From: RSA11 sp965652565
Lineage (GTDB): Bacteria; Actinomycetota; Thermoleophilia; Solirubrobacterales; 70-9
NCBI GenBank assembly: GCA_965652565.1
Contig: CBFGWL010000005.1
Location: forward strand, 7,075 to 71,074
DNA: 64,000 nucleotides
Direction of reading: 5' to 3'
The translations under genes were made by a program, and so were the position numbers. The notes below the pieces were generated by a model. That model did not search any database. It was not told the origin of the DNA and saw only the letters and a program-made list of their open reading frames with translations. Positions 8,451-19,095 of the stretch are shown here, piece after piece (positions within the stretch are counted from its first letter, which is position 1; each line of letters begins with the position of its first letter).

Positions 8451-8823
8451 GCTTCGCCGCTCTCCCGGCGCAAGTCGCTGAGCGGGCCTGAGCGCCGCAC
8501 TGATCGTTGCGGGAGCCGCCCCTTCGGAACGGGAAATCCCGGACTTTGCAGGGACCTTGGTTTCGCCCTTCGCAAGCCCGAAAGCGGGTGGGTTGCCCCA
8601 GGTATACTCGTCACTCGCCGTAGTTCGACAAGACCGGAGGTTCTAATCCGCGGCACCTAACGCCGAGAAAGTGGATGGAGCTTCCGGCGATCGTGCGTTC
8701 CTTCGCACCGTCGCCCGGGAGTAACGACCAACGAGTCGGCCATACTGGATCGGAGAGGTTTAAGCAGCGGCAGTTAGAGCTAAGCCGGACGGACGAGCGC
8801 ACCCAAGCAAAGGCAGGACCCCA
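8451..8823. other. 373-bp intergenic region upstream of clpC
   Basis: No convincing gene is present. TATACT at 8603-8608 is a good -10 hexamer but has no clear -35; CATACT at 8741-8746 is a second weaker candidate. A short hairpin CGGG-AAAT-CCCG lies near 8530-8542. No CtsR operator or ctsR/mcsA/mcsB genes are seen. The length suggests a long clpC leader or complex regulation of this stress gene. Confidence 0.4.
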
Positions 8824-11406
<2,583 letters not shown>

Positions 11407-11432
11407 CGCCCAGCGCAAACGCAACGTTCGAG

Positions 11433-11459
11433 ACGGGCGGCCCACGGGCCGCCCGTTTC
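11433..11459 (+). terminator. Rho-independent terminator of clpC
   Basis: An 11-bp perfect inverted repeat (11433-11443 with 11446-11456, sequence ACGGGCGGCCC / GGGCCGCCCGT) is followed by TTT. It begins 27 nt after the clpC stop. The central two bases are unpaired, so the real loop is probably four bases. Confidence 0.8.
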
Positions 11460-11476
11460 CATTCCACCACCCCACG

Positions 11477-11534
11477 CGCAACTAACCACCCAGCGTGTGG
11501 TCGGCTCGACGCCCGCCGGGAAGAGATGTGACGA
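11477..11534 (-). repeat. 60-bp interspersed repeat, copy 1 (inverted)
   Basis: Read on the minus strand, this copy matches the copies at 13280-13339 and 15211-15270. The end CACACGCTGGGTGGTTAGTT is identical in all three. The inner part (TCGTCACAT.TC....GGCGGGCG.CGAG) is more variable. ACCAC-ACGCTGG-GTGGT can form a small hairpin. It lies between the clpC terminator and the monooxygenase gene. Confidence 0.85.
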
Positions 11535-11580
11535 GGGGCGCACGAGCGTGTGATGCCCCCGGCGTGGCCCGCGGCACGGC

Positions 11581-11605
11581 ATGAAAAAGGGGCGCCGCAG
11601 CGCCC
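11581..11605 (-). terminator. Terminator-like hairpin oriented on the minus strand
   Basis: GGGCGC and GCGCCC (11590-11595 with 11600-11605) pair around a CGCA loop. On the minus strand the stem is followed by CTTTTTCAT, the layout of an intrinsic terminator. No minus-strand gene upstream of it is recognisable, so it may end a short unannotated transcript or be a relic. Confidence 0.4.
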
Positions 11606-11634
11606 GCCCATCGTCACTTTATATCGCAGGGGAC

Positions 11635-11648
11635 GCCCTCATGAGGGC
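11635..11648. promoter_or_regulatory. 14-bp perfect palindrome, possible operator
   Basis: GCCCTCATGAGGGC is a perfect palindrome lying 14 nt upstream of TATAAC (11662-11667), a candidate -10 for the monooxygenase gene. It is thus in -35 territory and could be a repressor site. No regulator gene is adjacent. Confidence 0.35.
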
Positions 11649-11708
11649 CTGAGGAGTGCCCTATAACCGCCCGAGCGCACATTGAGCGAGGCGAGCGAAG
11701 GAGCGGTT

Positions 11709-13208
11709 TTGAGGACGAATGAACACGAGGTGGTGATCGCCGGCGGCGGCCCCGCGGGCACGATGCTGGCGGCGGAGCTGGCGCTGGCCGGCGTGGATGT
11801 GGCGGTTGTGGAGCGCCGGCCCGACCATGAGCTCGCGGGCTCGCGGGCGGGGGGCTTGCACGCGCGAGCGCTCGAGGTGCTCGACCAGCGCGGCGTGGTC
11901 GATCGCTTCCTCGCCGAGGGTCAGCCGGCCCAGGTCGCGACCTTCGGGTCGGCGGCGCTCGACATGAGCGACCTGCCCACGCGCCACCCCTACACGCTGG
12001 GCCTCTGGCAGAACAAGATCGAGCGCATCCTGGGCGCCTGGCTCGCGGAGCTCCCGGCGCGGGTCCTCTACGGGCACGAGGCGTCGGGCTTCACCCAGGA
12101 CGACGCGGGCGTCGAGATCCATCTCGCGGACGGCGGGATGCTCCGGGCGCAGTACCTCGTCGGGTGTGACGGTGGCCGCAGCCTCGTGCGCAAGGCCGCG
12201 GGCATCGCCTTCCCCGGCTGGGAGCCGACGCAGAGCAACCTGATCGCCGAGGTGGAGATGGCGGAGACCCCGGAGCTGGGCATTCGCCACGACGAGGCCG
12301 GCACGCACGGCATCGGCAGGGTGGACTACGAGATCCGCGACGGCGAGATCGTCTACGCCGACCGCGGCCCGGTGCGGGTCATGCTGACGGAGCGCGAGCT
12401 CCGGACCGCCGAGCCGACCCTGGACGAGCTGCGCGCGGCGCTGACCGCCGTGTACGGGACTGACTTCGGCGTGCACAGCCCGATCTGGCTCTCGCGGTTC
12501 ACGGACGCGACCCGGCAAGCGGCGACCTACCGCAACGGCCGCGTGCTGCTCGCGGGCGACGCGGCGCACGTGCACTCGCCGGCGGGCGGCCAGGGGCTCA
12601 GCCTCGGCATCGGGGACGCGGTGAACCTGGGCTGGAAGCTGGCCCAGGTCGTGCGCGGCGTCTCCCCGGAGAGCCTGCTCGACACCTACCACGCCGAGCG
12701 CCACCCGGTCGCCGCTCGCGCGCTGCGCTACACGATGGCCCAGAGCGCGCTTCAGCGCCGCGACGAACGCATCCAGGCGGCGAACGAGATCGTCGCAGAG
12801 GTGGCCGCGCTCGACGAGCCCAGGCGCCGGCTCGCCGCGATGATCTCGGGCTTGGACATCCGCTACGAACTGGGCGAGGGCCATCCGCTCCTGGGCCGCC
12901 GGATGCCGGATTTCGATCTGCGTACGTCCGGCGGCGGGGTGCGAGCCTACGAGCTGCTGCACGACGCGCGGCCGGTGCTGCTGGAGCTTGGCGAGCCGGG
13001 CGGGCTCGACATCGCCGGCTGGTCGGATCGGGTCAGGCGGGTGGAGGCCGCGTACGACGGCGCCTGGGAGCTGCCGGTGATCGGCGAGGTCGGCGCGCCG
13101 GAAGCGGTCCTGATCCGGCCCGACGGCCACGTTGCGTGGGTAGGGGAGGGCAGCGACGAAGGGCTCGCGGAGGCGCTCACCCGGTGGTTCGGGCCGGCGC
13201 GTAGCTGA
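11709..13208 (+). CDS. FAD-dependent aromatic monooxygenase (PHBH / RdmE / rifampicin-monooxygenase-like)
   Basis: This is a group A flavoprotein hydroxylase. The 499-residue protein has the Rossmann motif VVIAGGGPAGTMLAAELAL at the N-terminus, the dual-function DG motif VGCDGGRSLVRKAAG mid-protein and the GD motif LLAGDAAHVHSPAGGQGLSL with its extension GIGDAVNLGWKLA. A C-terminal ~110-residue thioredoxin-like domain is typical of aromatic polyketide and rifampicin hydroxylases. TTG 11709 is preferred because AAGGAG (11698-11703) precedes it; TTG 11682 is a longer alternative. TATAAC (11662-11667) may be the -10. The gene is flanked by two inverted copies of the 60-bp repeat and breaks the usual clpC-radA adjacency, so acquisition by insertion is likely. 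Substrate unknown; it could act in catabolism, secondary metabolism or drug inactivation. Confidence 0.88.
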   Translation: MRTNEHEVVIAGGGPAGTMLAAELALAGVDVAVVERRPDHELAGSRAGGLHARALEVLDQRGVVDRFLAEGQPAQVATFGSAALDMSDLPTRHPYTLGLWQNKIERILGAWLAELPARVLYGHEASGFTQDDAGVEIHLADGGMLRAQYLVGCDGGRSLVRKAAGIAFPGWEPTQSNLIAEVEMAETPELGIRHDEAGTHGIGRVDYEIRDGEIVYADRGPVRVMLTERELRTAEPTLDELRAALTAVYGTDFGVHSPIWLSRFTDATRQAATYRNGRVLLAGDAAHVHSPAGGQGLSLGIGDAVNLGWKLAQVVRGVSPESLLDTYHAERHPVAARALRYTMAQSALQRRDERIQAANEIVAEVAALDEPRRRLAAMISGLDIRYELGEGHPLLGRRMPDFDLRTSGGGVRAYELLHDARPVLLELGEPGGLDIAGWSDRVRRVEAAYDGAWELPVIGEVGAPEAVLIRPDGHVAWVGEGSDEGLAEALTRWFGPARS

Positions 13209-13279
13209 GCGCGTGGCGTTCCCGGCCGACGGCGACGGTGGGTGTTGCCCGCCGCCGCGGTTGCTCCACGGCGCGCGCC

Positions 13280-13339
13280 TTTCGTGACGTTTCGCCCAGG
13301 CGGGCGGCGAGCCGGCCACACGCTGGGTGGTTAGTTGCG
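13280..13339 (+). repeat. 60-bp interspersed repeat, copy 2
   Basis: Same family as 11477-11534 (inverted relative to this copy) and 15211-15270 (direct). It fills most of the 139-bp gap between the monooxygenase and the convergent secreted hydrolase. Identity with copy 1 continues slightly beyond the shared end (GCGCGTG). Confidence 0.85.
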
Positions 13340-13347
13340 CGTGCGGG

Positions 13348-15138
13348 CTAGCGGCGCGCGACGCGCTCGCAGCTCGCGTGCGCCTCGCCCTTGCGGTCGA
13401 CGATCGCGCGATCGCGGCCCGGGCCGCAGTGCAGCTTGTCGCGCCCCTTGCCGCCGATCAGGACGTCGTTGCCCTTACCGCCGTACAGGCAGTCGTCGCC
13501 GCCGCGACCCGCGAGGCGGTCGTCGCCGCCCAGCCCGCGGATCGAGTCGCCGGCGGCGGTGGGCGGCAGGGTCTTGGGGGTGTCGCGGCGCGGCGTGCCG
13601 CGCTGGGGCAGCGCGCACGGCTCGGCGGGGACGGATTCGGGCCCGGGGCGATAGGCGTCCGCCACCATCGAGTAAGGCTCGGAACCGCCGTCGGGCTTCA
13701 TCGGCTTGCACCCCGACCGCATGTCATCGCACTCGAGTCGCCTGCCGTTCGGCGCGGTGAGCGCGTAGCGGGAGCGCAGGTAGAACGAGAGCAGGTTGCC
13801 GTCGCGGTTGAGATCCACGGCGCGGCCCGGCGCGTCGTCGAGCCACCGGTCGGTGAGCAGGCGCCGCTGTGCCTCCCGCGCACACGCCTTCGGCCGGGGC
13901 GCCCCGGGGCACTTCACGTAGCGGTCGAACCAGGCGGTCGTGTACCAGGCGACCATGTCCGTGCCGCGCAGCGTCGCGAGGCCGAGCGGCACCGTCGCCA
14001 CGGTCCCCGGGATGAAGGCTGACTCCTCGTGCGTGCCACCGCGGATGTTCACCTGCATCGAGTCGACGCCGGCGTTGCGGTAGGCGGCGAACCCGGCGTT
14101 CGAGCTCTCCGGATCGGGCGCGCGCAGGTGGGGGGTGGGCGCGATCCCGTAATCATTCGAGACGCCCAGCGCCGGCTTCGTGATCGGCGCGGCCCGGCGC
14201 GACGCGTGCGCGGAGGCGCATTTGGAGATCCCATCGCGCGGCGCGCTCAAGTTGTCCCAGGCAGCGATCGCGTCCACCCGCGGGTCCTTCTGGCCAACGA
14301 ACGAGACCGCCGACGCGCCCATCGAGTGGCCCGCGATGCCGATGCGGGAGGAATCGACGAGGCGCCAGAGCGGGTTGAAGCCGGCGTTCAGGCCCTGCTC
14401 CACGCGGCGCTGCTGCTTCTCGGCGTGGCTCGTGCCGGTCTCGCAGCTCAGCCGCGGCTTGTACGGGCGCTTCTTCGTCGAGAGCAGGAAGTCGAGCGCG
14501 TCCTCGGTGCCGTCCACGAAGTTCTGCGGCTGCTGCGCGGGCACGCCCTCGAGCAGGTCGGGAGCCACGCCGAGCGAGTCAGAGCGGCCTTGCCCCTGCA
14601 CGTCGTAGGTGAGCACGACGTACCCGTGGCGGGCGAGCGTCGCCGCGGTGCCCCAGTAGAGCTGCTCGGGCGCCTGCACCGAGCCGGTCGTGATCACGAC
14701 CCCCGGCCTTCTGGCCGGCCCGTGCTCGGTCGCCCAGACGTGCCCGGAGATTGTCGCCCCGTTGCGCGCCGTGTAGAGCACGGGCTCCACGCGCCCCGTC
14801 GTGCCGTCCCAGTCGTAGAAGCGCAGATCGCCGCCGCACTCGCCGATCAGATGCACGCAGACCGTGATCGGGCCGTTCACCCCGTCCTTCTCGTTCAGGA
14901 CGCGCTCGGGGTCGCGCAGCAGGATCTCGGCGAGCGACGCGGGGCCCTCGACCGCCTGCTTGATCAGCCGCTGTTGAAACTCCGGCGAGAGCGTGATGTG
15001 GATCTCGCGCTCCAGCGTCTTCGCGAAGTTCTTGGCCTCGAGCGCCGGGTCGAACGCCGCCGCGTTCGCGGGCGCCATCGCGAGCAGGACGCCGAGTGCG
15101 CCCAGCGCGCAGGCGATGCCCCTCAGCTTGCGGACCAC
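13348..15138 (-). CDS. Secreted alpha/beta hydrolase with C-terminal RTX calcium-binding repeats
   Basis: The 596-residue protein starts at GTG 15138, which gives a compact signal peptide (MVRKLRG, hydrophobic core, APANAAA). GATAAT at 15146-15151 lies 7 nt upstream, a leaderless layout. An in-frame ATG at 15192 would give an over-long n-region. The alpha/beta-hydrolase core shows VVLTYDVQGQGRSDSLG and the nucleophile elbow GIAGHSMGASA. GGTHEE is a candidate region for the catalytic His. The C-terminus has RTX nonapeptide-like repeats (GLGGDDRLAGRGGDDCLYGG, GKGNDVLIGGKGRDKLHCG), which bind calcium and stabilise exported proteins. Substrate unknown; the fold suggests an esterase, lipase or peptidase. 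The gene lies between direct copies 2 and 3 of the repeat. Confidence 0.8.
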   Translation of the reverse strand: MVRKLRGIACALGALGVLLAMAPANAAAFDPALEAKNFAKTLEREIHITLSPEFQQRLIKQAVEGPASLAEILLRDPERVLNEKDGVNGPITVCVHLIGECGGDLRFYDWDGTTGRVEPVLYTARNGATISGHVWATEHGPARRPGVVITTGSVQAPEQLYWGTAATLARHGYVVLTYDVQGQGRSDSLGVAPDLLEGVPAQQPQNFVDGTEDALDFLLSTKKRPYKPRLSCETGTSHAEKQQRRVEQGLNAGFNPLWRLVDSSRIGIAGHSMGASAVSFVGQKDPRVDAIAAWDNLSAPRDGISKCASAHASRRAAPITKPALGVSNDYGIAPTPHLRAPDPESSNAGFAAYRNAGVDSMQVNIRGGTHEESAFIPGTVATVPLGLATLRGTDMVAWYTTAWFDRYVKCPGAPRPKACAREAQRRLLTDRWLDDAPGRAVDLNRDGNLLSFYLRSRYALTAPNGRRLECDDMRSGCKPMKPDGGSEPYSMVADAYRPGPESVPAEPCALPQRGTPRRDTPKTLPPTAAGDSIRGLGGDDRLAGRGGDDCLYGGKGNDVLIGGKGRDKLHCGPGRDRAIVDRKGEAHASCERVARR

Positions 15139-15145
15139 GGCGCGG

Positions 15146-15151
15146 ATTATC
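15146..15151 (-). promoter_or_regulatory. -10 hexamer GATAAT of the RTX hydrolase
   Basis: GATAAT on the minus strand (5 of 6 matches to TATAAT), 7 nt upstream of GTG 15138. It decides that start over ATG 15192 and leaves repeat copy 3 outside the coding region. Confidence 0.5.
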
Positions 15152-15210
15152 CGCCGCCGCTCGGCCCCGCGCGCCACTCGGCCCGATGCCATCGCCCCCG
15201 GCCGCGCGTC

Positions 15211-15270
15211 TTTCGTCACATTTCGGTCGGGCGGGCGCCGAGTCGACCACACGCTGGGTGGTTAGTTGCG
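15211..15270 (+). repeat. 60-bp interspersed repeat, copy 3
   Basis: Direct copy of 13280-13339, inverted relative to 11477-11534. It lies between the start of the minus-strand hydrolase and radA. Its last 25 bases are nearly identical to the other copies. Downstream sequence (GGGGGTGGGGCGG) diverges immediately, so the element's outer end is probably near 15270. Confidence 0.85.
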
Positions 15271-15318
15271 GGGGTGGGGCGGGGTGACGTCGGGTGGGGT
15301 TCGTAACGTGGACCCTCG

Positions 15319-16710
15319 ATGGCGCGGCGCGACACCTCCTACATCTGCCAGTCCTGCGGGCACGAGTCGCTGCGCTGGGCGGGCCAGTGCCCGGGGTGCG
15401 GCGAGTGGAACACGCTCGTCGAGACCCCCAAGCCGCAGGCGCCGCCGGCGGGCGCCCGCGGCGGCGCTCGAGCGAGCAAGGGCAAGGCCGGCAGGCCGGT
15501 GCCGCTGCGCGACGTCTCCACGCCCGAGGTCGAGCGCCTGCGCACCGGGATCGGCGAGCTCGACCGTGTGCTCGGCGGCGGCTTGGTGCCGGGCTCGATC
15601 ATCCTGCTCGGCGGCTCGCCGGGGATCGGCAAGTCGACGCTCACCGGGATGGCCCTGGGCAACCTCACCGGCGCCGGCAAGCGCACGCTCTACGTCTCGG
15701 GCGAGGAGTCCGCGGCGCAGGTGCGCATGCGCGCCCAGCGCCTCGGCGAGGCGGCGCTCGCCGTGCCCGCGCTCGCCGAGACCTCGCTCGAGACCGTCCT
15801 CGCCACGCTGGAGGCGGAGCGGCCCGAGGCCTGCGTGATCGACTCCATCCAGACGCTGCACGCCGAGGGCATGAGCGGCGCCCCCGGCTCAGTGGGCCAG
15901 GTGCGCGAGGCCGCCAACGCGATCCTCGAGGTGGCGAAGCGCATCGACTGCGCGGTGATCCTCGTCGGCCACGTGACCAAGGAGGGCGCGGTCGCCGGGC
16001 CGCGCGTGCTCGAGCACCTCGTCGACTGCGTGCTGCTTTTCGAGGGCGAGCGCGAGCGCAGCTTCCGCACGCTGCGCGCGCTCAAGAACCGCTTCGGCGC
16101 CACGAGCGAGGTGGGCGTCTTCGAGATGCGCGACGGCGGCCTCGTCGAGGTGGAGGACCCCTCCGCCCGCTTCGTCGGCGAGGCGAGCAGCGCCCCCGGG
16201 TCGTGCGTGCTGTGTTCCATGGAGGGCACGCGCCCGCTGCTGGTCGAGGTGCAGGCGCTGGTGGCGCCGACCGAGATCGTCCCGCCGCGCCGCGTCGCCA
16301 ACGGCGTCGACCGCAACCGGCTCGCGATGGTGCTCGCGGTGCTCGTGCGCAACGGCGGCCCCGCGCTCGCGAGCGCCGACGTGTTCGTGAGCGTCGCGGG
16401 CGGCGTGCGCATCGACGAGCCCGGCGCCGACCTCGCCGTCGCGCTCGCGGTCGCTTCCGCGCACAAGGGCGAGCCGCTCGCCGACGCCGAGGGCCGGCCG
16501 CTCGCCTGCTTCGGCGAGGTGGGGCTCACCGGCGAGCTGCGCAGCGTCGCGCACGCCGAGCGCCGCATCGGCGAGGCGCGCAAGTTCGGACTGGGCCCGG
16601 TGCTCGCCCCGCCGCCCGTCGAGGCGATCCCGGGGCTCGCGCCACAGGCGACGCTTCGTGATGCCCTGCGCGCGGCGCTGGGCCGCGCGCCGAAGCGCGC
16701 CGCCGCCTGA
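15319..16710 (+). CDS. radA: DNA repair protein RadA (Sms)
   Basis: RadA is a RecA-like branch-migration ATPase/helicase that processes recombination intermediates. The 463-residue protein has an N-terminal C4 zinc finger (CQSCGHES and CPGCGEW), the RecA-like core with Walker A GGSPGIGKST (Lys105), the RadA-specific motif KNRFG (Lys256), and a C-terminal Lon-protease-like domain (VEVQALV to PGADLAVALAVASA). The ATG start lies 9 nt after TAACGT (15304-15309), a leaderless layout. In Bacillus radA directly follows clpC and precedes disA. The same order holds here, with accessory genes inserted on both sides. Confidence 0.96.
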   Translation: MARRDTSYICQSCGHESLRWAGQCPGCGEWNTLVETPKPQAPPAGARGGARASKGKAGRPVPLRDVSTPEVERLRTGIGELDRVLGGGLVPGSIILLGGSPGIGKSTLTGMALGNLTGAGKRTLYVSGEESAAQVRMRAQRLGEAALAVPALAETSLETVLATLEAERPEACVIDSIQTLHAEGMSGAPGSVGQVREAANAILEVAKRIDCAVILVGHVTKEGAVAGPRVLEHLVDCVLLFEGERERSFRTLRALKNRFGATSEVGVFEMRDGGLVEVEDPSARFVGEASSAPGSCVLCSMEGTRPLLVEVQALVAPTEIVPPRRVANGVDRNRLAMVLAVLVRNGGPALASADVFVSVAGGVRIDEPGADLAVALAVASAHKGEPLADAEGRPLACFGEVGLTGELRSVAHAERRIGEARKFGLGPVLAPPPVEAIPGLAPQATLRDALRAALGRAPKRAAA

Positions 16711-16764
16711 TCGGCAGGGGCGACTGGCGCATCCCGGCGGCACGCCGCCTACGATCGCCGCTGG

Positions 16765-19011
16765 GTGAAGGGGAAGGCACGCGGAGAGATGCGCGGCGGG
16801 CTGCGCCGCTCGGCGACGCTGGTCGCGGCGCTCGCCCTTGCCCTCGTCTGCGCCGCGCTCGCCGCGCACGCCCAAGCGGCGCCCACCGATCCCAAGATCA
16901 AGGTGCTCTCCAACCGCGCGGATCTGATCTCGGGCGGCGACGCCCTGCTCGAGGTCAAGGTCCCGAAGGGCGTGCGCCCGGCCGCGATCACCGTGCGCCT
17001 GAACGGCCGGAACGTCACGAGGCGCTTCGCCGTGCGCCCGAACGGCCGCTTCCAGGGCCTGCTCAAGGGCCTTCGCAACGGCAAGAACGTGGTCAGCGCG
17101 AAGGCCCCCGGCGGCCGTGCGGACCGCCTGCGGATCCGCAACCACCCCAACGGCGGGCCGGTGTTCTCCGGCCCGCAGGTGAAGCCCTGGCGCTGTCAGG
17201 CGGGCGCCGTCGACCGCAAGTGCAACCAGCCGGCGAGCTACGGGTTCCTCTACCGCTCCACGAACCCGCTCAAGCCCGGCTTCCAGCCGTACGACCCGAA
17301 AAGCCCGCCCGCCGACGTCGCGACGACCACGACGGACGAGGGCCGCACCGTGCCGTTCATCGTCCGCGTCGAGACCGGCTACCAGAACCGCGACCAGTAC
17401 CGGATCGCGACGCTGTTCGAGCCGGGGAAGAAGTGGCGCCCCTGGAAGCCTCAGCGCGGCTGGAACCGGAAGCTGCTCATCACCCACGGGGCCAGCTGCG
17501 GCGTCACCTACGGGGCCGGGTCGGCACCCGACGTGCTCAACGAGACGGCCCTCGCGCGCGGCTTCGCGGTGATGTCGACGGCCCTCAACAACGCGGGGCA
17601 CAACTGCAACATCGCCACGCAGGCAGAGTCGCTCGTGATGGCGAAGGAGCGCGTGGTCGAGAAGTACGGGCCGATCCGCTACACGATCGGGACCGGCTGC
17701 TCCGGCGGCTCGCTCACCCAGCAGCAGGTCGCCAACGCCTATCCGGGCATCTACCAGGGGATCCTGCCGCAGTGCTCGTACCCCGACGCGCTCTCCACGG
17801 GCACGCAGTTCGCCGACTACCACCTGCTGCGCAACTACTTCGAGGATCTGCCCGCGCGCCTGCTCGAGCTCTGGACTCCGCTGCATTGGAGCCTGGTCGA
17901 GGGTCACCTCTCGCACGTGAACGCGATCCTCGCCGACGAGGCGTTCTTCAAGACCGCGACCGCCCCCGGCGGCGACTGCGTGCCGGCGGACCGGGTCTAC
18001 CATCCGCAGAGCAACCCGGGCGGCGTGCGCTGCAGCATCCTCGACTACATGATCAACGTCTTCGGGCCGCGGCCGAAGCGCGTGTGGAGCCCGATGGAGA
18101 AGGCAGCCGGCCGCGGCTTCGCCGGCATGCCGCTGGGCAACGTCGGCGTGCAGTACGGCCTCGGCGCGCTGCGCTCGGGCGGCATCACCAAGGAGCAGTT
18201 CGTCGCGCTCAACGAGGACATCGGCGGGCTCGACGTCGACATCAACCCGATCCCCGAGCGCACGACCGGCGACCGCCGTGCGCTGCGCAACGTCTACCGC
18301 TCCGGGGCCGTGAACATGGCGAACAACCTGGACGAGGTCGCCATCATCGACCTGCGCGGCCCGGACCCGGCGATCGCCCACGACGCCTTCCGCTCCTGGG
18401 CGCTGCGCGCCCGGCTCGAGGAGCAGCACGGCCACTTCCGCAACCACGTGATCTGGTTCGGCCTCGTGCCCCTGCTCGGCGATCTGGCGTACGCGGACGA
18501 GGCGCTGATCGCGATGGATCGCTGGCTCGCGGCGGTCGAGAGGGACCGCTCGGACCGGCCGCTCGCGCGCAAGATCGTCACCAACCGCCCCGAGGATCTG
18601 CGCGACCGTTGCGCGCAGATCGACCTGCTCGAGGTGGTCGAGCTGCCGATCGTCGGCAAGGTCTGCGAGCTCGGGTTGCTCCAGACGCGTTACGGGACGC
18701 CGCGCACGGTCGCGGGCGAGGACATCACCACCGACGTCCAGGCCTGCCGGCTCAAGCCTCTGCGCCGCCAGGACTACTACCCGATCTCGTTCACGGACTC
18801 CCAGTGGCAGCGCCTGCGCCGGACCTTCCCGGACGGCGTATGCGACTTCTCCAAGCCGGGCATCGGCCAGCGTGACACGATCCCGTGGCTCACCTACCAG
18901 CGCAAGGACGGCCGCGTGGTCTACGGCGGCAAGCGCCTCGGCGCGGCGCCGCGGGGCTCCGGGGTTGGGTGGGCCAGCGGCCCGTTCCGAGGCTGGACGA
19001 GCGCTCGCTGA
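16765..19011 (+). CDS. Large secreted alpha/beta-hydrolase-like protein (DUF6351-like)
   Basis: The 748-residue protein has an N-terminal signal sequence (basic start, hydrophobic LVAALALALVCAALAAHAQA, cleavage near AQA/AP). An Ig-like or beta-rich stretch follows (VLSNRADLISGGDALLEVKV). The core has GCSGGSLTQQQVANAYPGIY, a nucleophile-elbow-like motif (GTGCSGGS) as in tannase/feruloyl-esterase-type hydrolases. There are many Cys, expected for an exported protein. From memory it resembles DUF6351 proteins common in Solirubrobacter-like genomes; that family name could not be checked. The GTG start at 16765 lies 9 nt after TACGAT (16750-16755). It separates radA from disA, which are adjacent in Bacillus. 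Exact activity unknown. Confidence 0.65.
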   Translation: MKGKARGEMRGGLRRSATLVAALALALVCAALAAHAQAAPTDPKIKVLSNRADLISGGDALLEVKVPKGVRPAAITVRLNGRNVTRRFAVRPNGRFQGLLKGLRNGKNVVSAKAPGGRADRLRIRNHPNGGPVFSGPQVKPWRCQAGAVDRKCNQPASYGFLYRSTNPLKPGFQPYDPKSPPADVATTTTDEGRTVPFIVRVETGYQNRDQYRIATLFEPGKKWRPWKPQRGWNRKLLITHGASCGVTYGAGSAPDVLNETALARGFAVMSTALNNAGHNCNIATQAESLVMAKERVVEKYGPIRYTIGTGCSGGSLTQQQVANAYPGIYQGILPQCSYPDALSTGTQFADYHLLRNYFEDLPARLLELWTPLHWSLVEGHLSHVNAILADEAFFKTATAPGGDCVPADRVYHPQSNPGGVRCSILDYMINVFGPRPKRVWSPMEKAAGRGFAGMPLGNVGVQYGLGALRSGGITKEQFVALNEDIGGLDVDINPIPERTTGDRRALRNVYRSGAVNMANNLDEVAIIDLRGPDPAIAHDAFRSWALRARLEEQHGHFRNHVIWFGLVPLLGDLAYADEALIAMDRWLAAVERDRSDRPLARKIVTNRPEDLRDRCAQIDLLEVVELPIVGKVCELGLLQTRYGTPRTVAGEDITTDVQACRLKPLRRQDYYPISFTDSQWQRLRRTFPDGVCDFSKPGIGQRDTIPWLTYQRKDGRVVYGGKRLGAAPRGSGVGWASGPFRGWTSAR

Positions 19012-19018
19012 GCGCGGG

Positions 19019-19038
19019 TTCGGCTTGACAAAGCCGAA
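19019..19038. terminator. Perfect hairpin downstream of the DUF6351-like gene
   Basis: TTCGGCTT and AAGCCGAA pair around a GACA loop, 8 nt after the stop codon. There is no T-run, so it would be a weak terminator or mRNA-stabilising hairpin. The loop contains a TTGACA (19025-19030), but no good -10 follows at normal spacing, so it is probably not the disA promoter. Confidence 0.45.
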
Positions 19039-19095
19039 TCCGACCTGTCCAGTGCGAATTGCGGCTGCAAGCGCTTAAGAGTTCTTTATGTCACC

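Noticed and set aside
8615..8655. tRNA-like 3' half (GGTTCTAATCC followed by GCACCT) upstream of clpC
   Set aside because: The T-stem pairs poorly (3 of 5), no matching acceptor 5' strand or anticodon arm exists in the preceding 80 nt, so no cloverleaf forms.
19025..19053. TTGACA as the disA promoter -35
   Set aside because: It lies in the loop and stem of a perfect hairpin after the upstream gene, and the base run at -10 distance (TCCAGT) is a poor match.
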